A program made the translations under genes and the position numbers. A stretch of 64,000 bases of DNA from Ornithinimicrobium cavernae. Its GTDB lineage: Bacteria; Actinomycetota; Actinomycetes; Actinomycetales; Dermatophilaceae. Positions 52,190-60,595 of the stretch are shown here, piece after piece. The notes beneath the pieces were generated by a model. It saw only the letters and a program-made list of their open reading frames with translations, had not been told where the DNA came from and searched no databases. Position 1 is the stretch's first letter, and every line of letters begins with the position of its first letter. Where the stretch lies: positions 1-64,000 of the forward strand of contig NZ_QDDJ01000012.1 in assembly GCF_003121625.1 (NCBI RefSeq), written 5' to 3'.

Positions 52190-55100
52190 TGCTCAACCTC
52201 CTCGTCCCAGGGGCCGATCGGGTTGCCGATCCACCGCGTCTGGGAGGGTACCGACTCTCCGCGCATGACCAGGGAGGCCGGGCCGATCGTGCTGTGTCGG
52301 CCGATGGTCGCCGCCGGCAGGATCACACTGTTGGGTCCGAGGGTGGCGCCCTTGCGCAGGGTCACCCGGTCCATGCTCAGGACGCGGTCGTGGAACAGGT
52401 GGGTCTGCACGACGCAGCCGTGGTTGACGGTCGAGCCGTCACCCAGGTGGACCAGGTCCGTCTCGGGCAGCCAGTAGGTGTCGCACCAGACCCCGCGGCC
52501 GATCTGGGCCCCCAGCATCCGCAGCCAGACGTTGAGCGCCACCGTCCCCTGGGTGACCGAGGCGAACCAGGGCGCCGCAAGGACCTCGGTGAAGGTGTCG
52601 GCCAGCTCGTTGCGCCAGACGAAACCGGACCAGAGCGGGTGGTCCTCGGTCGTGTGCCGCCCCACCAGCGACCACTTCGCGGCGACCGTGAGCAGGGCCG
52701 CCACGGCACCCACCGCGAGCATGACCACCCCGCCGAGGGCGAACGCCGCCAGCGGGTGCCAGGTGAGCAGGACCAGCAGGGCTGCCGCCACCGCGACGTG
52801 CAGCAGCACGTGGAGCACCAGGACCACCAGCCGGCACGTCTCGACGGTCCCGCGGTAGACCCTCAGCCGTCTCGGCGGGTCGTAGGTGCGGCTGGAGTCG
52901 ACGTCCTCCGCCGCCCGCCGGAGCCGGGTGGGCGGGCTGCCCAGCCACGAGGAGCCGCGGCTGATCGCCTTGCGCTGGGGGGCCGCCGAGAGCACCGCCA
53001 CGAGCGACTCCCGGGGGACCCGGCGACCGGCGGAGACCATGCCGGAGTTTCCGACGAAGGCGCGCTTGCCGATCTTCACCTGCTCGACCCTGATCCACCC
53101 GCCGCCGAGCTCGTAGCAGCCGATCAGTGTGTCGTCGGCGAGGAAGGCGTGGTCGTTGATGTGCGCGAACTTCGGGATCAGCAGCACGGTCGAGGCCTCG
53201 ACCCCCTTGCCCACCCTGGCTCCCAGCAGGCGCAGCCAGAACGGGGTCAGCGCCCCCGAGTACAGCGGGAACAGCCAGGTGCGCGCCTCGTCCAGCACCC
53301 GGAAGGTCAGCCAGATCCGCAGCCCGGAGGCGGAGCGGGTCGGGTGGTGCCCCGCCCGCAGCCCGAGGGAGCACCCGCGGACCAGCGCGAGCACGAGAAG
53401 TCCCAGCACCGCATACCCCGTCAGGGCCGCGAGCGGCAGCCACGGGAGACCGGTCCGCACGGCCTCGCCCCACGAGTCGGCGTCCTGCACGACGGGCCAC
53501 AGGACCGCGGCACCGGCAACCGAGGCCAGCACGGGCAGGCCGGCCACGAGGAGGCCTGCCAGGGCGAACCCGAGCCACCACACCCGGCCGCGGGGCGGCC
53601 GCCCGGTCTCCCACGGGCCGCGCGCGCTGGCGGAGACCCGCTCAGCGGGCGAGCCCGACCAGAACTCGCCCCTGGGCACCTCCCCGAGCACCAGCGAGCC
53701 GGGCGCGATCACGGCGCGGGCACCCACGTCGGCGCCGGGACCGAGCGTGCTGCGGGCACCGATCCGGGCCCGTCCGCCGATCCGGATGGGCTCGATGTGC
53801 AGGAGGTCCCCGTCGATCCAGTAGCCGGTGAGGTCCACCTCGGGCTCCACCGAGGCACCCTTGCCGATCTCCAGCATGCCGGTGACGGGCGGGAGGGCGT
53901 GCAGGTCGACGCCGTCGCCGATCCGGGCGCCGAGCAACCGGGCGTACCACGGCAGCCAGGGGGCGCCGGCCGTCGACACGGCCGCCAGCTCGTCCTGGAT
54001 CCGGGCCGCGAGCCAGACCCGCAGGTGCACCTTGCCCCCGCGGGGCCAGGAGCCGGGACGGACCCCGCGCAGCACGCCCCGGACGAGGAGCGCGGCCAGC
54101 GCCATCCGCACCGGCGGCACCAGGAACACGAGCGCCGTCAGGACGATCATCCAGACCGGGAAGGCGGGCAGCCAGGACAGTCCGGGTATGCCGTGGGCCA
54201 GGGTGCTGGCCAGCAGCACCCAGGCGACCCACCGGCCGGCAGCCAGGGTCCGTAGCGGGAGCAGGGCCACGAGCTGGCCCACCTGGGTCTTGAGGCGGAT
54301 CGGTGGCACGGTCCGGTCGGACCGGGCCGCGGCGGGTCCGAGCCGCTCCAGGGCTGCGGCCAGGGCACCGAGCCGCGGGTTGCGGTACAGGTCACCGACT
54401 GCGACCTCGGGGTACTGCTCACGGAGGCGCCCCACCACCTGGGCAGCGGTGAGGGAGCCACCGCCGAAGTCGAAGAAGTCGTCCTTGGGCGAGACCACCT
54501 CGGCGCCGAGGACATCGGCCCAGATGCCCGCGATCCACAGCTGCAGCTCGCTGAGACCCCGCGGCCCGGGACCGGACCTGGCCAGGGGCCACGGCAGGGC
54601 GTCCCGGTCGACCTTGCCGGAGGTCTTGGTCGGCAGGTCGTCCACGACGGCCAGCCGGGGGACGAGGGCGGCGGGCATACGCTCCCGCAGCAGGGCCAGC
54701 GCTGTCTCGGAGTCGTAGCTGTCATCGACCGCGAGGTAGCCCACCAGGAGCTGGTTGCCGGACGCTGTCTTGCGCACGGCCGCGGCCGCCCCGGCCACAC
54801 CGGGCAGGCCCAGGAGCTGGCCGTCGATCTCCCCCAGCTCGATGCGCCGTCCGCCCAGCTTGACCTGGTCGTCCGCGCGCCCGGCGAAGAGCAGTCCGTC
54901 CGGGTCGTTGACCACCACGTCGCCGGAACGGTAGGCGCGCTCCCAGCCCAGCGTCGGCATCGGGGCGTACTTCTCGGCGTCCTTGGCGGGGTCGAGGTAG
55001 CGGGCCAGTCCGACGCCACCGATGATGAGCTCGCCCGGCTCCCCCTCGGCGACCGGCCGTCCCTCGCCGTCGACCACCGCGAGGTCCCAGCCGTCCAGCG

Positions 55101-56058
55101 GCAGCCCGATCCGCACCGGCTCGGTGCCGTCCAGGATCGCGCCGCACGCGACAACGGTCGCCTCGGTCGGGCCGTAGGTGTTCCAGACCTCCCGGCCGGG
55201 GGCCTGGAGCCGGGCGGCGAGCTCGGCGGGGCAGGCCTCGCCGCCCATGATGAGCAGGCGCACCGCGTCCAGGGAGGACGCCGGCCAGAGGGCCACCAGG
55301 GTGGGGACGGTCGACACCACCGTGATGTCGTTGGCGACCAGCCAGGGACCCACGTCGACGCCGGAGCGCACCAGGGAGCGCGGGGCCGGCACGAGGCAGG
55401 CGCCGTGGGCCCACGCCAGCCACATCTCCTCGCAGCTGGCGTCGAAGGCGACCGACAGGCCGGCCATCACCCGGTCCGCCGGACCGATCGGGTCGTCCTG
55501 CAGGAACATCCGGGACTCGGCATCGACGAACGCGGCGGCGTTGCGGTGGGTCACTGCGACGCCCTTGGGAGTGCCGGTCGAGCCGGACGTGAAGATGATC
55601 CAGGCGTCGTCCTCCAGAGTCGCCGCCTCCCCCGGGACGCCCGTGGGACCGCCCTCACGCAGCGTGAGGCTCAGGTCGTTGCCGAGCACCGCTGCGACGT
55701 CCGCCTCGCCGAAGACGACCCGGGCCCGCTCCTCCGGGTCGTCGGCATCGACCGGCACGTACGCCGCCCCGGCCAGAAGCACGCCGACGATGGCCACGTA
55801 CAGGTCGGTCGTGCCGGACTTGATGCGCACGCCGACCCGCGCGCCGCGCCCGATCCCGGCCTCGGTCAGCCGTGCCGCCAGGTGCAGACCGGCCTCGTGG
55901 AACTCGGCGTAGGTCATCGTCTGGGCGCCGCTGTCCAGGGCCATGGCGTCCGGTGCCTGCTCGACCGTCCGCTCCAGGATGTCGACGAGGGTCCGTGGTG
56001 CGGGCGCCCGCCCGCCCGCGAGCAGCACCGGGGGGACGGCATGGCCGGGTTGAGTCAC
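52186..56058 (-). CDS. Pls/PosA-type non-ribosomal peptide synthetase (poly-amino-acid synthetase family)
   Basis: A 1290-residue membrane-bound synthetase. The adenylation domain occupies about 25-490 (TSGSTGTPKG at 157-166, FDASCEEMW at 205-213, YGPTEA at 295-300), then a carrier domain with its phosphopantetheine Ser 535 in FGGGSL. A membrane part with about six helices is interleaved with three left-handed-beta-helix acyltransferase-like repeats (around 700-800, 950-1030 and 1180-1290). This A-T-TM-triple C architecture is that of epsilon-poly-L-lysine synthetase, which makes cationic homopoly(amino acid)s. Start GTG 56058 with GGAGA. The residue specificity of this enzyme is not determined from sequence alone. 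Confidence 0.9.
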   Translation of the reverse strand: MTQPGHAVPPVLLAGGRAPAPRTLVDILERTVEQAPDAMALDSGAQTMTYAEFHEAGLHLAARLTEAGIGRGARVGVRIKSGTTDLYVAIVGVLLAGAAYVPVDADDPEERARVVFGEADVAAVLGNDLSLTLREGGPTGVPGEAATLEDDAWIIFTSGSTGTPKGVAVTHRNAAAFVDAESRMFLQDDPIGPADRVMAGLSVAFDASCEEMWLAWAHGACLVPAPRSLVRSGVDVGPWLVANDITVVSTVPTLVALWPASSLDAVRLLIMGGEACPAELAARLQAPGREVWNTYGPTEATVVACGAILDGTEPVRIGLPLDGWDLAVVDGEGRPVAEGEPGELIIGGVGLARYLDPAKDAEKYAPMPTLGWERAYRSGDVVVNDPDGLLFAGRADDQVKLGGRRIELGEIDGQLLGLPGVAGAAAAVRKTASGNQLLVGYLAVDDSYDSETALALLRERMPAALVPRLAVVDDLPTKTSGKVDRDALPWPLARSGPGPRGLSELQLWIAGIWADVLGAEVVSPKDDFFDFGGGSLTAAQVVGRLREQYPEVAVGDLYRNPRLGALAAALERLGPAAARSDRTVPPIRLKTQVGQLVALLPLRTLAAGRWVAWVLLASTLAHGIPGLSWLPAFPVWMIVLTALVFLVPPVRMALAALLVRGVLRGVRPGSWPRGGKVHLRVWLAARIQDELAAVSTAGAPWLPWYARLLGARIGDGVDLHALPPVTGMLEIGKGASVEPEVDLTGYWIDGDLLHIEPIRIGGRARIGARSTLGPGADVGARAVIAPGSLVLGEVPRGEFWSGSPAERVSASARGPWETGRPPRGRVWWLGFALAGLLVAGLPVLASVAGAAVLWPVVQDADSWGEAVRTGLPWLPLAALTGYAVLGLLVLALVRGCSLGLRAGHHPTRSASGLRIWLTFRVLDEARTWLFPLYSGALTPFWLRLLGARVGKGVEASTVLLIPKFAHINDHAFLADDTLIGCYELGGGWIRVEQVKIGKRAFVGNSGMVSAGRRVPRESLVAVLSAAPQRKAISRGSSWLGSPPTRLRRAAEDVDSSRTYDPPRRLRVYRGTVETCRLVVLVLHVLLHVAVAAALLVLLTWHPLAAFALGGVVMLAVGAVAALLTVAAKWSLVGRHTTEDHPLWSGFVWRNELADTFTEVLAAPWFASVTQGTVALNVWLRMLGAQIGRGVWCDTYWLPETDLVHLGDGSTVNHGCVVQTHLFHDRVLSMDRVTLRKGATLGPNSVILPAATIGRHSTIGPASLVMRGESVPSQTRWIGNPIGPWDEEVEQ

Positions 56059-56143
56059 GATCGGGTCTCCAACGAGGGTGTGTGGTGCGCTGTGGACGAA
56101 GCGTCACGTGGGGGCAGGGGGATGGTCCGGCCCGTGGGTGGGC

Positions 56144-56395
56144 TCAGTCCTGTTTCCGTCGTCGGACCACGATGTCCGGGTCGATCCGCCTGGCGTACTT
56201 CTTGTGCACGGCCTGTCGCGTGACCCCCAGGCACTGGGCAATGTCCTTCCAGGACATGCCCGTTCCGAGGGCCGCCTCGACCTGGCGCAGCTCCAGGGTG
56301 CTGACGAGGTCGCGCAGCGTGGCGACCGCCTGCAGTCCCTTGCGCGGGTCCTCGGTGTCGGAGGCTCGTGCGACGACTGCGGCTGGCTTCTTCAC
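56144..56395 (-). CDS. Small helix-turn-helix regulator
   Basis: An 83-residue basic protein. Residues 30-70 hold the HTH LVSTLELRQVEAALGTGMSWKDIAQCLGVTRQAVHKKYARR, with the DIAQCLGVTRQAVHKKY recognition helix. It starts at a leaderless GTG 56395. It is the first gene ahead of the synthetase and peptidase, same strand, 85 bases before the synthetase start. A palindrome covering its own -10 suggests auto-repression and control of the operon. Confidence 0.78.
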   Translation of the reverse strand: MKKPAAVVARASDTEDPRKGLQAVATLRDLVSTLELRQVEAALGTGMSWKDIAQCLGVTRQAVHKKYARRIDPDIVVRRRKQD

Positions 56396-56442
56396 CAGAG
56401 CAACCTAGGTTGCTCGAGGCCCTGTGTCAACTCTGGTTGCTC
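56396..56442 (-). promoter_or_regulatory. Promoter with palindromic operator over the -10
   Basis: On the minus strand TTGACA (56430-56425) and TAGGTT (56407-56402) are spaced by 17 bases, an ideal sigma-70 promoter. The perfect 18-bp palindrome GAGCAACCTAGGTTGCTC (56398-56415) covers the -10, and a third GAGCAACC half-site lies upstream of the -35 at 56442-56435. The GTG of the HTH gene begins six bases after the -10, so the transcript is leaderless. Confidence 0.85.
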
Positions 56443-56487
56443 ACGGGACTCCGGGCCACCAGTCCCTGCCCCGGCCCGCACAGCACA

Positions 56488-56517
56488 GTGCCCGACCACC
56501 GGCAGGCGGTCGGGCAC
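56488..56517 (-). terminator. Hairpin downstream of the NmrA-like gene
   Basis: GTGCCCGACC (56488-56497) pairs perfectly with GGTCGGGCAC (56508-56517) across ten bases, fifteen bases after the NmrA-like stop codon. Confidence 0.6.
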
Positions 56518-56531
56518 CGGGCACCCTGACG

Positions 56532-57398
56532 TCAGGCGGCGGCGGGCACGACCCACTCCCGGACCGTCGTGGACAGAGGAGCGGTGGGCCGGCCGATCAG
56601 CCGGGACAGGTCACCGGACGTGCGCGCCAGGGCGCCGTCGGCGATGTTCTGGTCCAGCGCCACGAGGAAGCCGACCAGGCCCTCGGGCAGTCCGGCCTCG
56701 GCGAGGAGCCGGCCGTGGGTCTGGGCGTCGACGTCCTGGTGCACCACCTCGGCATCGAGCACGTCGCCGAAGGCGGCCGCGAGCTCGTCGAGGCCGAAGG
56801 CCGTGTCCCCGGTGAGCTCGTAGACCGCGCCCTCGTGACCCTCCTGGGACAGCACCACCGCCGCAGCCTCGGCGAAGTCCGCGCGCGCCGCCGCAGAGAT
56901 GCGACCGCCGCGGGTGCTGCCGAGCACGGTGCCGGTGGCGCGCGCCTGGTCGAGGGCGGGCCGGAAGTTCTCGGTGTACCACCCGTTGCGCAGCAGCGTG
57001 ATCGGGAGACCGCTGGCCAGCAGCGCCTCCTCGGTGGCCTTGTGGTCGGGAGCCAGGATCACCTCGCTGGTCGGGGCATCGAGCAGGCTGGTGTAGACGA
57101 CCCGGGCCACGCCGGCGCGGGTGGCCGCGTCGATGAGGTTCTGGTGCTGCTGCACCCGGCCCGGCCCGGGCTCGCTGCCCGAGACGAGCAGCACGACGTC
57201 CCCGGCGGAGAGCACTCCGTCGGCCGGCGCGTCGTAGTCCAGCGTCGCCGTGGCGACACCGCGCTCGGCGAGCTGCGCCAGCTTCTCCACCGACCGGCCG
57301 GTCGCGAGGATGTCGCCGGCTGCGACGCCCCGCTCCAGCAGGGACTCGACCACGAGTCCGCCCAGGTGTCCGGTTGCTCCAGTGACCACGATTGCCAT
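56532..57398 (-). CDS. NmrA-like NAD(P)H-binding reductase (QorB-type)
   Basis: A 288-residue atypical SDR. IVVTGATGHLGGLVVESLLERG is the Rossmann GxxGxxG, VARVVYTSLLDAP and HKATEEALLASGLPITLLRNGWYTEN follow the NmrA/QorB pattern. It probably reduces quinones or senses NAD(P)H. ATG 57398 has GGAAGG seven bases before. The promoter region carries GTTGACCAGTCAAC, shared with the SDR gene 0.9 kb away. Confidence 0.88.
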   Translation of the reverse strand: MAIVVTGATGHLGGLVVESLLERGVAAGDILATGRSVEKLAQLAERGVATATLDYDAPADGVLSAGDVVLLVSGSEPGPGRVQQHQNLIDAATRAGVARVVYTSLLDAPTSEVILAPDHKATEEALLASGLPITLLRNGWYTENFRPALDQARATGTVLGSTRGGRISAAARADFAEAAAVVLSQEGHEGAVYELTGDTAFGLDELAAAFGDVLDAEVVHQDVDAQTHGRLLAEAGLPEGLVGFLVALDQNIADGALARTSGDLSRLIGRPTAPLSTTVREWVVPAAA

Positions 57399-57422
57399 GC
57401 CAGGTCCTTCCGATCAGGGATA

Positions 57423-57436
57423 GTTGACCAGTCAAC
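57423..57436. promoter_or_regulatory. Operator-like sequence of the NmrA/PEP-mutase promoter
   Basis: GTTGACCAGTCAAC has 6-base inverted arms around CA. A near copy, GTTGATCAATTAAC, lies at 58333-58346 before the SDR gene (11 of 14 identical). Flanking words CCAGTCAACCAAG and CCAGTTCACCCAAG are also alike. Confidence 0.6.
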
Positions 57437-57459
57437 CAAGCAGCAGTGGCCCGCATTCC

Positions 57460-58278
57460 CTAGCCGAAGGCCTGCTGGGCCAGGGTCGTGCCGGCGCGGG
57501 CGCGCTCGGTGAAGCCGACGGTGCCCGTGCCGAGGAGCTCCCGCGCCGCCTCGGCCACAGCGGCCAGCCCCACGAACGCGAAGGCACCGCCCACGGAGAT
57601 CCGCGCCACGCCCGCGTCGGCCAGCTCGGGGACGGTGGGCCCGCCGGCGCGGGTGAGCACGTTGACGGGCACCCCGACCTCGGTGACGACGCGCCGGATG
57701 TCGTCCAGGTCCGTCAGCCCGGGGGCGTAGACCACATCGGCGCCGGCCTCGGCGAAGGCCTGCAGTCGCGCGATGGTGTCCGCGAGGTCGTCCCGGCCGT
57801 GGAGGTGGTTCTCGGCCCGGGCCGTGAGCACGAGTCGCGACGGCCCGTGATGGGCTGCCTCGGCCGCGGCGAGCACGCGCTCACGGGCCTGCGCGAACGG
57901 ATAGATCGGCTCGTCCGCGGAGCCGCTGTAGTCCTCGATCGAGGCCCCGGCCAGGCCGGTTTCCGCGGCCAGCCCGATCGTCTCGGCGACGGCGTCCGGC
58001 TCGTGCGCGAAGCCGTTCTCCAGGTCGGCGCTGACCGGCAGTGCGGTGGCGGAGACCAGGTCCGCCGCGTGAGCCAACACGTCCGCGCGCCCGACCGCCC
58101 CGTCCAGCAGGCCGCGGGTGGCCGCGAAGCCGCTGCTCGTGGTGGCCAGCGCAGTGAACCCGAGGGACGCGAACAGCCGCGCCGACCCGACGTCCCAGGC
58201 ATTGGCCAGCAGCAGTGGCTCCCCCGGCCGGTGCAGGTCGAGGAACCGGTCGGTGAGAGAACGGGTCTGGTCGGTCAT
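57460..58278 (-). CDS. Isocitrate lyase/PEP mutase family protein
   Basis: A 272-residue TIM-barrel enzyme: LLLANAWDVGSARLFASLGFTALATTSSGFAA gives the opening, VSADLENGFA the metal-binding Asp/Glu region, and VLTARAENHLHGRDDLADTIARLQAFAEAGADVVYAPGL the rest. Members are carboxyphosphonoenolpyruvate mutases, oxaloacetate hydrolases or 2-methylisocitrate lyases; the KKCGH signature of isocitrate lyase is absent. ATG 58278 lies six bases after TACCGT, so a leaderless start is possible. Confidence 0.85.
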   Translation of the reverse strand: MTDQTRSLTDRFLDLHRPGEPLLLANAWDVGSARLFASLGFTALATTSSGFAATRGLLDGAVGRADVLAHAADLVSATALPVSADLENGFAHEPDAVAETIGLAAETGLAGASIEDYSGSADEPIYPFAQARERVLAAAEAAHHGPSRLVLTARAENHLHGRDDLADTIARLQAFAEAGADVVYAPGLTDLDDIRRVVTEVGVPVNVLTRAGGPTVPELADAGVARISVGGAFAFVGLAAVAEAARELLGTGTVGFTERARAGTTLAQQAFG

Positions 58279-58332
58279 GCTCCGACGGTAGCGGTGCCCG
58301 CCGACGTCGGGAAGATGACGATGGTCATTTTT

Positions 58333-58346
58333 GTTGATCAATTAAC
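58333..58346. promoter_or_regulatory. Operator-like sequence of the SDR promoter
   Basis: GTTGATCAATTAAC, followed by TAGCCAGTTCA, matches the site near 57423. It lies 29 bases before the SDR ATG, between two divergently transcribed genes. Confidence 0.55.
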
Positions 58347-58374
58347 TAGCCAGTTCACCCAAGGAGGCATCATC

Positions 58375-59160
58375 ATGGGTTCCACACCAGACCGCATCGC
58401 CCTGGTCACGGGGGCAGGCAACGGCATCGGACGCGCCACCGCCGAGCGACTCACTCAGGACCACGCGGGAGTCGTTCTCGTCGACCGCGACGCCGAGGCT
58501 CTGGGGTGGGCCACCGCCGACGAGCGCTACGTCAGCGTGATCGGCGACGTCGCCACCGAGGAGACGAACACCGCGGCCGTGGCAGCGGCCCTGGAGAAGT
58601 TCGGTCGCCTCGACACCGTCGTGCTCAACGCGGGTGTGTCGTGGACCGGTTCCCTCGAGGACATGCCGCTGGAGGAGGCGCGCAAGATCGCCGACGTGGA
58701 CCTGTGGGGTGTCGTCATCGGCACCCGGGCGGCGGTCCCGGCCCTGAAGGAGTCCCCGGCAGGCAGCATCGTGGTCACCGGTTCGATCTCCGGCACCGGC
58801 GCCGACCCGGCCATGTGGACCTACAACACCGCCAAGGCCGGGGTCCACGGCTTCGTCCGCACCGCCTCCTGGGACCTCGCCGGTCACGGCATCCGGGTCA
58901 ACGGCGTCGCCCCCGGCCCGATCAGGACGGCGCTGACCGGCTACATCGAGACCGACGCCCCCGAGGCCTACGCCGCGCTGGCCGGTGCCATTCCGCTCGG
59001 CCGGTGGGGCGAGTCCGAGGAGCTCGCCAGCGTGATCCAGTTCCTCGCCTCCCCCGATGCGAGCTTCGTCACCGGGGTTATCGTCCCGGTCGACGGCGGG
59101 ATCGCAGCCGGGACGGGGCAGTTCCACCCGGGCACCGCCCTGAGCAGGTCGGCCGACTGA
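58375..59160 (+). CDS. SDR family NAD(P)-dependent oxidoreductase
   Basis: A 261-residue classical short-chain dehydrogenase. The cofactor motif is TGAGNGIG, NAG is present in VVLNAGVS, the catalytic Ser and Tyr-x3-Lys are in VTGSISGTG and WTYNTAKAG, and PVDGGIAAG closes the family pattern. Strong ribosome binding site AAGGAGG is at 58361-58367. The carbonyl or alcohol substrate is unknown. Confidence 0.92.
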   Translation: MGSTPDRIALVTGAGNGIGRATAERLTQDHAGVVLVDRDAEALGWATADERYVSVIGDVATEETNTAAVAAALEKFGRLDTVVLNAGVSWTGSLEDMPLEEARKIADVDLWGVVIGTRAAVPALKESPAGSIVVTGSISGTGADPAMWTYNTAKAGVHGFVRTASWDLAGHGIRVNGVAPGPIRTALTGYIETDAPEAYAALAGAIPLGRWGESEELASVIQFLASPDASFVTGVIVPVDGGIAAGTGQFHPGTALSRSAD

Positions 59161-59168
59161 GCGGGTGT

Positions 59169-59197
59169 CGCGGCCGCCGGTCTCCCCGGCGGCCGCG
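59169..59197. terminator. Bidirectional terminator between SDR and pntB
   Basis: CGCGGCCGCCGG (59169-59180) pairs perfectly with CCGGCGGCCGCG (59186-59197) across a 5-base loop. It sits 8 bases after the SDR stop and 7 before the pntB stop, so it can end transcription from both sides. Confidence 0.75.
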
Positions 59198-59203
59198 GTC
59201 GGC

Positions 59204-60595
59204 TCACAGGAGCCGAACGACCTCCTCGACGACGTCCTTGGCGTCACCGAAGAGCATCCGGGTGTTGTCCCTGAAGAAGAGCGGGTTCTGCACCCCGGCA
59301 TAGCCACTGGCCATCGACCGCTTCAGCACGACCACCTCGCGCGCCTTCCACACCTCGAGGACGGGCATGCCGGCGATCGGTGACCCGGGCTCGTCGATGG
59401 CCGCCGGGTTGACGGTGTCGTTGGCACCGATGACCAGGACCACGTCGGTGTCCGGCAGGTCGCCGTTGATCTCGTCCAGGCCCAGCACGATGTCGTAGGG
59501 CACCCTGGCCTCGGCGAGCAGGACGTTCATGTGCCCCGGCAGGCGACCGGCGACCGGGTGGATGCCGAAGCGCACCTGGGTGCCCTGCTTGCGCAGGCGG
59601 GCGGTCAGGTCGGCAACGGGGTACTGGGCCCGCGCGACCGCCATGCCGTAGCCGGGCGTGATCACCACGGACCTGGCCGCCCGGAGCAGGGCGGCCACCT
59701 CGGCGGCACTGGCCTCGCGGTGCTCACCGTAGTCCTCGTCGCCGGCGAAGGTCACGCCCTCGGTGCCGAAGCCGCCGGCGATGACGGAGAGGAACGAGCG
59801 GTTCATGCCCTGGCACATCAGGTAGGACAGGATCGCACCGGAGGAGCCGACCAGCGCGCCGGTGACGATCAGCAGGTCGTTGCCCAGCAGGAAGCCCGCC
59901 GCGGCGGCCGCCCAACCGGAGTAGCTGTTGAGCATCGAGACGACGATCGGCATGTCCCCGCCGCCGATCGAGGCGACCAGGTGCCAGCCGAAGGCGAGCG
60001 CGATCACCGTCAGCAGCAGCAACGGAAGCATTGCGTGGCTGGCCACGAACCAGACCAGCAGGCCGGCCGACGACAAGAGGGCCAGCAGGTTGAGCAGGTG
60101 ACGGCGCGGCAGCATGAGGGGGTTGGAGCTGACCCGCCCGCTGAGCTTGAGCGCCGCCACCACCGAGCCCGTGAAGGTCACGGCTCCGATGAAGATGCCC
60201 AGGGACACCTCGACCAGGTGGATCGTCGTCTCGGACCCGCTCAGCGGCCCGGGCGCCCGGTAGGCGTTGTAGCCGATCAGCACGGCCGCAATGCCGACGA
60301 AGCTGTGCAGCATGGCGATCAGCTGCGGCATGCCGGTCATCTGCACGACACGGGCCCGCCACAGGCCGATGGCTGCGCCCGCGGCCATGGCCAGCGCGAT
60401 CAGGACCAGGGTCACCCCAGGGCTGTCCGCCTGCTCGGCAGCCAGCCAGATCGTCGCGCCGAGGGCGATCGCCATGCCGATGATGCCGAACACGTTGCCG
60501 CGCCGTGCCGTCTCGTGCCTCGACAGGCCGGCCAGGGAGAGCACGAACAGGACGGCGGCGATGAGGTAGGCCGCCTGGACGAGGTTGAGGGTCAC
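59204..60595 (-). CDS. pntB: NAD(P) transhydrogenase subunit beta
   Basis: A 463-residue membrane protein with about nine helices and a C-terminal NADP-binding domain ([58 protein letters not shown]). With PntA it uses the proton gradient to make NADPH from NADH. ATG/GTG start at 60595 overlaps pntA by four bases. Complete subunit. Confidence 0.96.
   Translation of the reverse strand: MTLNLVQAAYLIAAVLFVLSLAGLSRHETARRGNVFGIIGMAIALGATIWLAAEQADSPGVTLVLIALAMAAGAAIGLWRARVVQMTGMPQLIAMLHSFVGIAAVLIGYNAYRAPGPLSGSETTIHLVEVSLGIFIGAVTFTGSVVAALKLSGRVSSNPLMLPRRHLLNLLALLSSAGLLVWFVASHAMLPLLLLTVIALAFGWHLVASIGGGDMPIVVSMLNSYSGWAAAAAGFLLGNDLLIVTGALVGSSGAILSYLMCQGMNRSFLSVIAGGFGTEGVTFAGDEDYGEHREASAAEVAALLRAARSVVITPGYGMAVARAQYPVADLTARLRKQGTQVRFGIHPVAGRLPGHMNVLLAEARVPYDIVLGLDEINGDLPDTDVVLVIGANDTVNPAAIDEPGSPIAGMPVLEVWKAREVVVLKRSMASGYAGVQNPLFFRDNTRMLFGDAKDVVEEVVRLL

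Noticed and set aside
52294-54255. 653-codon plus-strand ORF across the NRPS
   Set aside because: Antisense shadow of the membrane and acyltransferase part of the NRPS; composition is non-protein-like.
52186-56058. Assignment of lysine as the NRPS substrate
   Set aside because: The architecture is Pls-like, but residue specificity cannot be read reliably without alignment of the binding pocket to characterised enzymes.
57460-58278. Isocitrate lyase of the glyoxylate shunt
   Set aside because: It is about half the length and lacks the KKCGH signature; it belongs to the broader PEP mutase family.
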